Positions 47,703 to 51,333 of a stretch of DNA of 51,333 nt are shown in pieces; position 1 is the first letter of the stretch, and each line of letters starts with the position of its first letter. The notes below the pieces were generated by a model. It was not told the DNA's origin. It searched no databases and saw only the letters and a program-made list of their open reading frames with translations. Origin of the DNA: Natranaerovirga pectinivora (GTDB lineage: Bacteria; Bacillota; Clostridia; Lachnospirales; DSM-24629); NCBI RefSeq assembly GCF_004342165.1, contig NZ_SMAL01000014.1, positions 1-51,333 of the forward strand, given 5' to 3'. Position numbers and translations under genes: made by a program.

Positions 47703-49931
47703 TTATCTTTTAGTTGGATACCTTTGGAATGTTTCAAGGATTGCAAGATATAGTGATGTTGCTGAATTTTTTAAAAACTGTTCATCTTTTAACTTAGCTG
47801 CATCAGCTTCATTAGAGATAAAACCAATTTCTACTAAAACAGCTGGCATATTGGTATTATTAAGAACAAAAATATTTTCTCTTGGCTTTAATCCCCTACT
47901 ATTCATTTTCAATGTATTAATCATTGAATTTTGAAAAATTCTTGCTACTGTTTCTGTATTAACTCCATTAATCACTTTAGGGCAATACAATGTTTCTAAC
48001 CCATTGGCTGAAGTGCCTTCATGTGCATTATTATGTATGCTTAAAAATAAATCTGCTTCCACTTCATTAGCTAAATCAGTACGTTGTCGCAATGTTGGAT
48101 AAGTATCCTCTAATCTTGTATAATAGGCTTTAATTGACGGATTTTTATCCATTAATTGCTTTAAGTATAATGTTATTTTAAGAGTTAATTCTTTTTCTAC
48201 TAAACCATTATTTTTTCTAATAGCACCTGGATCGCCACCACCGTGCCCTGCATCAATGACAATAATTTTATCATACTTATCTTTAGGTAAATATGCTTTT
48301 ATAACTAGATTATCCTTTTCTTCTATTACATCAAATGCATATATCCTATTAGACGTTATATTAAGTACTGTATTCCCTTTTTCATTTAATGTAAAATACA
48401 GTTGATCAATTCTTGAGTCATTTACTTCTAATGTACCACTACCATATAAAGCTAAATGATTCCCTGGTATTTCAATGGTAAATTTCTTTTGATTGTATAT
48501 ATCATTTAACTTTAATTGATTCATTGTAATACCCTTTGGTTTTGCAATGGTAATAGCAGGTACAATATGATTCTCATATTTTATATTTTTATATCCAGGT
48601 TCTTGTATTTGTATCATTGTACTATTATTTTCTTTCGTAATCTCAAAATCTGTTTGTCCATCGGTAACTAAAACAATTCTAGTTGTATTTTCATCGAATT
48701 GAGCCGTTCTTACTTCTCTAATATATTGACCTTCAACAACAGCTGTTTTAAAAGTCAATCCAGAAGTTGTATTAGGCATATCAATAACCAATCGATCTGG
48801 GTTACTTAATCGAAAAATATTTACATCCGGTGCTAAAAATCCTGTTGTTTTAATAAAATCTCCTTTATCGTTTTGTCCTATCTCCATTAACTCAACAATA
48901 TTATTTAAGACAGTTACTCTTATTTCTTTTCTATCTTCTGATAAAGAGACATTAAAGTTGACACTGCTTTGCTTTTTGTCAAAAACTACTCTTGTTACCA
49001 TTGGAACTAATTTAAATTGGCTTGATCTAATTCTGGAAATATATCTATCCTTATACTCTACCTCACTTGCCAATCTCGATTCAGCATTATTAATATCAAT
49101 AACCATTCTATCTTCCAAAGCTAATTTATCAAATGAGCTTATGGGTCCAGTGGCTTTAATAATAAACTGACTCATATTATGTAACTCTTTATGCTCAATA
49201 GATGCAATTTTTACAACACCATAATTTTCTCTTGTCATTGGCTCTTCATTATATAACTTAAGTATTTCTGCTATATTGTCATTTTCTGCTATCCACATCA
49301 GTGGATTATTAGCTAATGGCGTTGGCAAAGGCCTTTTTGCTTCTTTACTTTCTAGATCAATAATTTCGCTCTCTTGTTTAGGATCCAATTCGTTTTTTTC
49401 TTTTTCAAGGTTATTTTCGCTACTACTATCTGTAGATAAGATTGCTATATATTCATTAGCATCCCAATCAACTTCAACTCCCATAGTTTCAGATACAAAC
49501 CTTATTGGAATCATTGTTTTTGCGTATTCTTTTGATGTGTCTCTAATTAACTTCGCTGGTACATCTAAAGTAACTGGTTGATTATTAACATGGGCTATAT
49601 TGCTATTTATTTTTAATCTTATTTCTTTGTCTTCATATGTAATAAGTACTTCTTGTGTATCATTAATCCAATCTACTTTAGCCCCCATACTCTCTGATTC
49701 AAAAACTTCTCTAGCTGGCACCAATGTCCTACTGTCAACAATGATACCTGGCATATCTCCAGTTTGTACTTCTTTATCATTTATGACAACTCTAACGACT
49801 CTACTATTGTATCTATGAACTTGTCCATTATACTCTATGAACATACCTGTGTTTGCAAATACTTCTGTTGGTATATATTGAATAAACAACAGTATAGCCA
49901 ACATAAACCCTAATATTCTTTTAAAATTCAT
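47703..49931 (-). CDS. Exported N-acetylmuramoyl-L-alanine amidase
   Basis: A 742-residue peptidoglycan hydrolase. Signal peptide at about 1-27 (AFANTG). A copper-amine-oxidase-N1 / stalk-like domain covers about 35-165 (VDSRTLVPAREVFE; KTMIPIRFVSETMGVEVDWD), then an acidic linker, two AMIN-like domains (about 225-345 and 345-450), a further beta-rich part, and a C-terminal Amidase_3 domain from about 555: zinc ligands in IDAGHGGGDPGA, the glutamate in LVEKELTLK, SIHNNAHEG and VEIGFISNE. It cleaves the glycan-peptide bond, probably in cell separation or spore formation. Ends with its own terminator. Confidence 0.93.
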   Translation of the reverse strand: MNFKRILGFMLAILLFIQYIPTEVFANTGMFIEYNGQVHRYNSRVVRVVINDKEVQTGDMPGIIVDSRTLVPAREVFESESMGAKVDWINDTQEVLITYEDKEIRLKINSNIAHVNNQPVTLDVPAKLIRDTSKEYAKTMIPIRFVSETMGVEVDWDANEYIAILSTDSSSENNLEKEKNELDPKQESEIIDLESKEAKRPLPTPLANNPLMWIAENDNIAEILKLYNEEPMTRENYGVVKIASIEHKELHNMSQFIIKATGPISSFDKLALEDRMVIDINNAESRLASEVEYKDRYISRIRSSQFKLVPMVTRVVFDKKQSSVNFNVSLSEDRKEIRVTVLNNIVELMEIGQNDKGDFIKTTGFLAPDVNIFRLSNPDRLVIDMPNTTSGLTFKTAVVEGQYIREVRTAQFDENTTRIVLVTDGQTDFEITKENNSTMIQIQEPGYKNIKYENHIVPAITIAKPKGITMNQLKLNDIYNQKKFTIEIPGNHLALYGSGTLEVNDSRIDQLYFTLNEKGNTVLNITSNRIYAFDVIEEKDNLVIKAYLPKDKYDKIIVIDAGHGGGDPGAIRKNNGLVEKELTLKITLYLKQLMDKNPSIKAYYTRLEDTYPTLRQRTDLANEVEADLFLSIHNNAHEGTSANGLETLYCPKVINGVNTETVARIFQNSMINTLKMNSRGLKPRENIFVLNNTNMPAVLVEIGFISNEADAAKLKDEQFLKNSATSLYLAILETFQRYPTKR

Positions 49932-50185
49932 TCCCTCACCTCTCTAAGATTCTATAAAAAGTAACAACATCTGTATGTAAAAGTACACTATAACCAATAC
50001 TCATATACGAATTATATCAAATATTGCAGATTTATTAAAGACTGCTATTGATTATGTAACACAAACGTAAAATGTTGTGTTTTTTTTAATATTTTGCTTA
50101 TGAAATTAATTTTATGTAAACCTTTTTAAATGCTAATTACTATCAACTATCCTAACTCAATACTGTAAATTTCCTTACAATAATT
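49932..50185. other. Intergenic stretch upstream of the amidase gene
   Basis: This A/T-rich gap holds a possible TATAAT at about 50015-50020 on the minus strand without a good -35 partner. I see no other feature in it. Confidence 0.4.
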
Positions 50186-50224
50186 AAAAAAGTGCTCTAA
50201 CAAATTTTTTTGTGAGCACTTTTT
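50186..50224 (-). terminator. Terminator after the Gx transporter gene
   Basis: AAAAAGTGCTC/GAGCACTTTTTT stem with an A/T-rich loop, ending in T residues on the minus strand. Confidence 0.85.
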
Positions 50225-50238
50225 ACATATGATTTTCT

Positions 50239-50772
50239 TTATATAAAAGCTTTTTTCATATATGTGATTAACAGATTTACTGCAATTCCTATTGCAACAC
50301 CCGTTATGGTACTAATAATCACTAACAATGGTAAGTAATAAATTATATTTATGTTTTCTATAATAATACCAGCTACAATAATTTGACCTATACTATGAGT
50401 AATGGCACCTATAACGCTTATAATTATGATACTAAAAACTTTATTCATGGTTTTTACCAATAAAGCCATTACTAAAAAACTTAAGATACCTCCTGCAAAA
50501 CTCATAAACAAACTAATCCCTGTACCAATAAAGAATGAGCCTAGAATAATTCTTAATATGACCACTGTGAACGCTTCTGGAAATCTTAAAAAAACAATAC
50601 TCACTAAAGTAATTATATTTGCTAATCCTAGCTTTGCTCCTTGAATAGGAAATATATTGCCTATTAGCATTCTCTCAAAGTAACTTAGGACTAACGCAGC
50701 AGAAATAAGCATACTCATAAATACCATTTTTTGTACTTTTGACATTCCATTAAATCTAGTTTGATATATCAT
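50239..50772 (-). CDS. Gx transporter family protein (HepS component-I-like)
   Basis: A 177-residue membrane protein with five to six helices of the Gx_transp family, related to ECF-type substrate-binding components and often annotated as heptaprenyl diphosphate synthase component I. Family marks are the SYFERMLIGNIFPIQGAKLGLANIITL block and GSFFIGTGISLFMSFAGGILSF. The substrate is unknown. It overlaps the NusG_II gene by 17 bases. This pair is frequently found beside Rnf or ApbE genes, which would lie beyond the right edge. Confidence 0.85.
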   Translation of the reverse strand: MIYQTRFNGMSKVQKMVFMSMLISAALVLSYFERMLIGNIFPIQGAKLGLANIITLVSIVFLRFPEAFTVVILRIILGSFFIGTGISLFMSFAGGILSFLVMALLVKTMNKVFSIIIISVIGAITHSIGQIIVAGIIIENINIIYYLPLLVIISTITGVAIGIAVNLLITYMKKAFI

Positions 50773-51136
50773 CTATTCCCACATCCCCCTCTCCTATTAT
50801 CTCTACTGATACTCTATGTGGTAAACATACAATAATAGGGCCTGGCTGAGTAATCTTAGCTGTATGAACACAAACTTTATCTGGACAATTGGCTTCGATA
50901 ATTTCTGCACCACTTTTATCTATATTAATTGTATTAAAGCCTCTCTCTGTTTCTAAGTCAATTTTCCTAATACCTTCGATTTCTTTAAATGGTATAGTCG
51001 TATATACTTGTCCATCTACCTTTATTTGTACAGATTTTTCTTCTAGTCCTTCACTACCACTAAAAAATCTAAAGGCTACCCATCCTATTATTATAACAAC
51101 AAATATGACTAAAAAAATCTTATCTCCCTTTTTCAA
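50756..51136 (-). CDS. NusG domain II-containing protein
   Basis: A 126-residue protein with one N-terminal membrane anchor (about 7-25) and an extracytoplasmic NusG_II-type beta domain ending at GEGDVGID. A conserved CPDKVCVHTAKI...CLPHR pattern (cysteines near 84, 89 and 104) could bind a metal or be a redox pair. The function is unknown; it is usually linked with the Gx transporter, as here (overlapping genes). Confidence 0.85.
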   Translation of the reverse strand: MKKGDKIFLVIFVVIIIGWVAFRFFSGSEGLEEKSVQIKVDGQVYTTIPFKEIEGIRKIDLETERGFNTINIDKSGAEIIEANCPDKVCVHTAKITQPGPIIVCLPHRVSVEIIGEGDVGIDDISN

Positions 51137-51209
51137 CAGCTTTTCCTCCGTATTTTATTGTCTACCTATTATAATATCATGATAATTATTTCTTTGAAAA
51201 GGTCAAATA

Positions 51210-51239
51210 AAAAGTCCTCGTATTTCTACAAGAACTTTT
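51210..51239 (-). terminator. Terminator of a gene beyond the right edge
   Basis: AAAAGTTCTTGTA pairs with TACGAGGACTTTT (two G-U pairs) and T residues follow on the minus strand. It directly abuts the inverted repeat end, so the element appears to be inserted next to the terminator of the preceding transcript. Confidence 0.65.
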
Positions 51240-51333
51240 GGTTCTATAATAAATGTTGGGGTGTAAAAACCTCAACATTATTTTTTTGTAAAAAAATAAT
51301 GCACTTATCCTCAATTCCCTTTAACATGTTAAT
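51240..51333. mobile_element. Inverted terminal copy of a probable insertion-sequence end (right)
   Basis: Bases 51240-51331 are the exact reverse complement of 1-92, beginning GGTTCTATAATAAATG at the outer boundary. The two copies point outward, as when two separate copies of one element lie at both ends of a contig. The body with its transposase is outside the window. Confidence 0.6.

Noticed and set aside
1-51333. Composite transposon or genomic island bounded by the inverted ends
   Set aside because: The interior is ordinary chromosomal content (tRNAs, rph, rdgB, lepB, opp, che), so a contig break at repeats is simpler.

Overview
The window is AT-rich and gene-dense. Its clostridial-type ribosome binding sites, oxygen/NO-stress enzymes, bacterial chemotaxis operon, GerMN protein and Gx/NusG_II pair point to an anaerobic, motile Firmicute of class Clostridia, probably a spore former; no ribosomal RNA is present to place it further. 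The two ends are inverted copies of the same 92-base sequence, which looks like the end of an insertion sequence, so the window is probably a contig broken at two copies of one element.

Layout. 0.2-2.7 kb: small membrane proteins, VanZ-like protein, GNAT acetyltransferase and signal peptidase I, all minus strand. 2.8-5.1 kb: nitronate monooxygenase-like and DegV proteins. 5.1-5.3 kb: hairpin repeats. 5.4-7.3 kb: arsenic operon arsR-acr3-arsC with a clear operator. 7.4-8.2 kb: first of seven DUF4397 paralogues. 8.2-15.7 kb: a nitrosative/oxidative stress island (hybrid cluster protein, ferredoxin, cupin, two hemerythrin-like proteins, a redox-disulfide DUF1858 protein, an unknown 208-residue protein, flavodiiron protein, RIC iron-sulfur repair protein, and a divergent FNR-type regulator with a predicted iron-sulfur cluster). 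15.8-20.5 kb: six further DUF4397 paralogues in tandem. 20.6-21.2 kb: a TetR regulator. 21.2-30.5 kb: signalling and chemotaxis cluster (cheY-cheA-cheW-mcp-cheR-cheB, hybrid kinase, receiver). 30.6-35.8 kb: MFS transporter, DUF1576 protein and partner, mgtE with an elaborate leader, PAP2 phosphatase. 36-37.1 kb: degenerate HD-GYP protein. 37.1-43.3 kb: oligopeptide transporter oppABCDF. 43.5-44 kb: CYTH protein. 44.3-45 kb: seven tRNA genes. 45.2-51.1 kb: yfcE-like, rdgB, rph, GerMN, amidase, Gx transporter and NusG_II genes.

The points most worth following are: (1) the oppA product is the full length of its family, but its two halves are in swapped order; (2) three stress promoters (hcp, hemerythrin operon, ric-fprA) carry GTRAY-N4-RTYAC palindromes at exactly the same distance, centred at -41.5, from their -10 boxes, which defines a local FNR/HcpR-type regulon; (3) the mgtE leader can form a 12-bp helix that traps the start codon and contains a 36-codon upstream ORF; (4) the seven DUF4397 proteins each look like an internal duplication, lack signal peptides, and most have sigma-E/K-like -10 boxes 23-31 bases before the start. 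Points 2-4 are inferences from sequence and family knowledge; point 1 is direct from the order of recognisable segments but could be an assembly fault.
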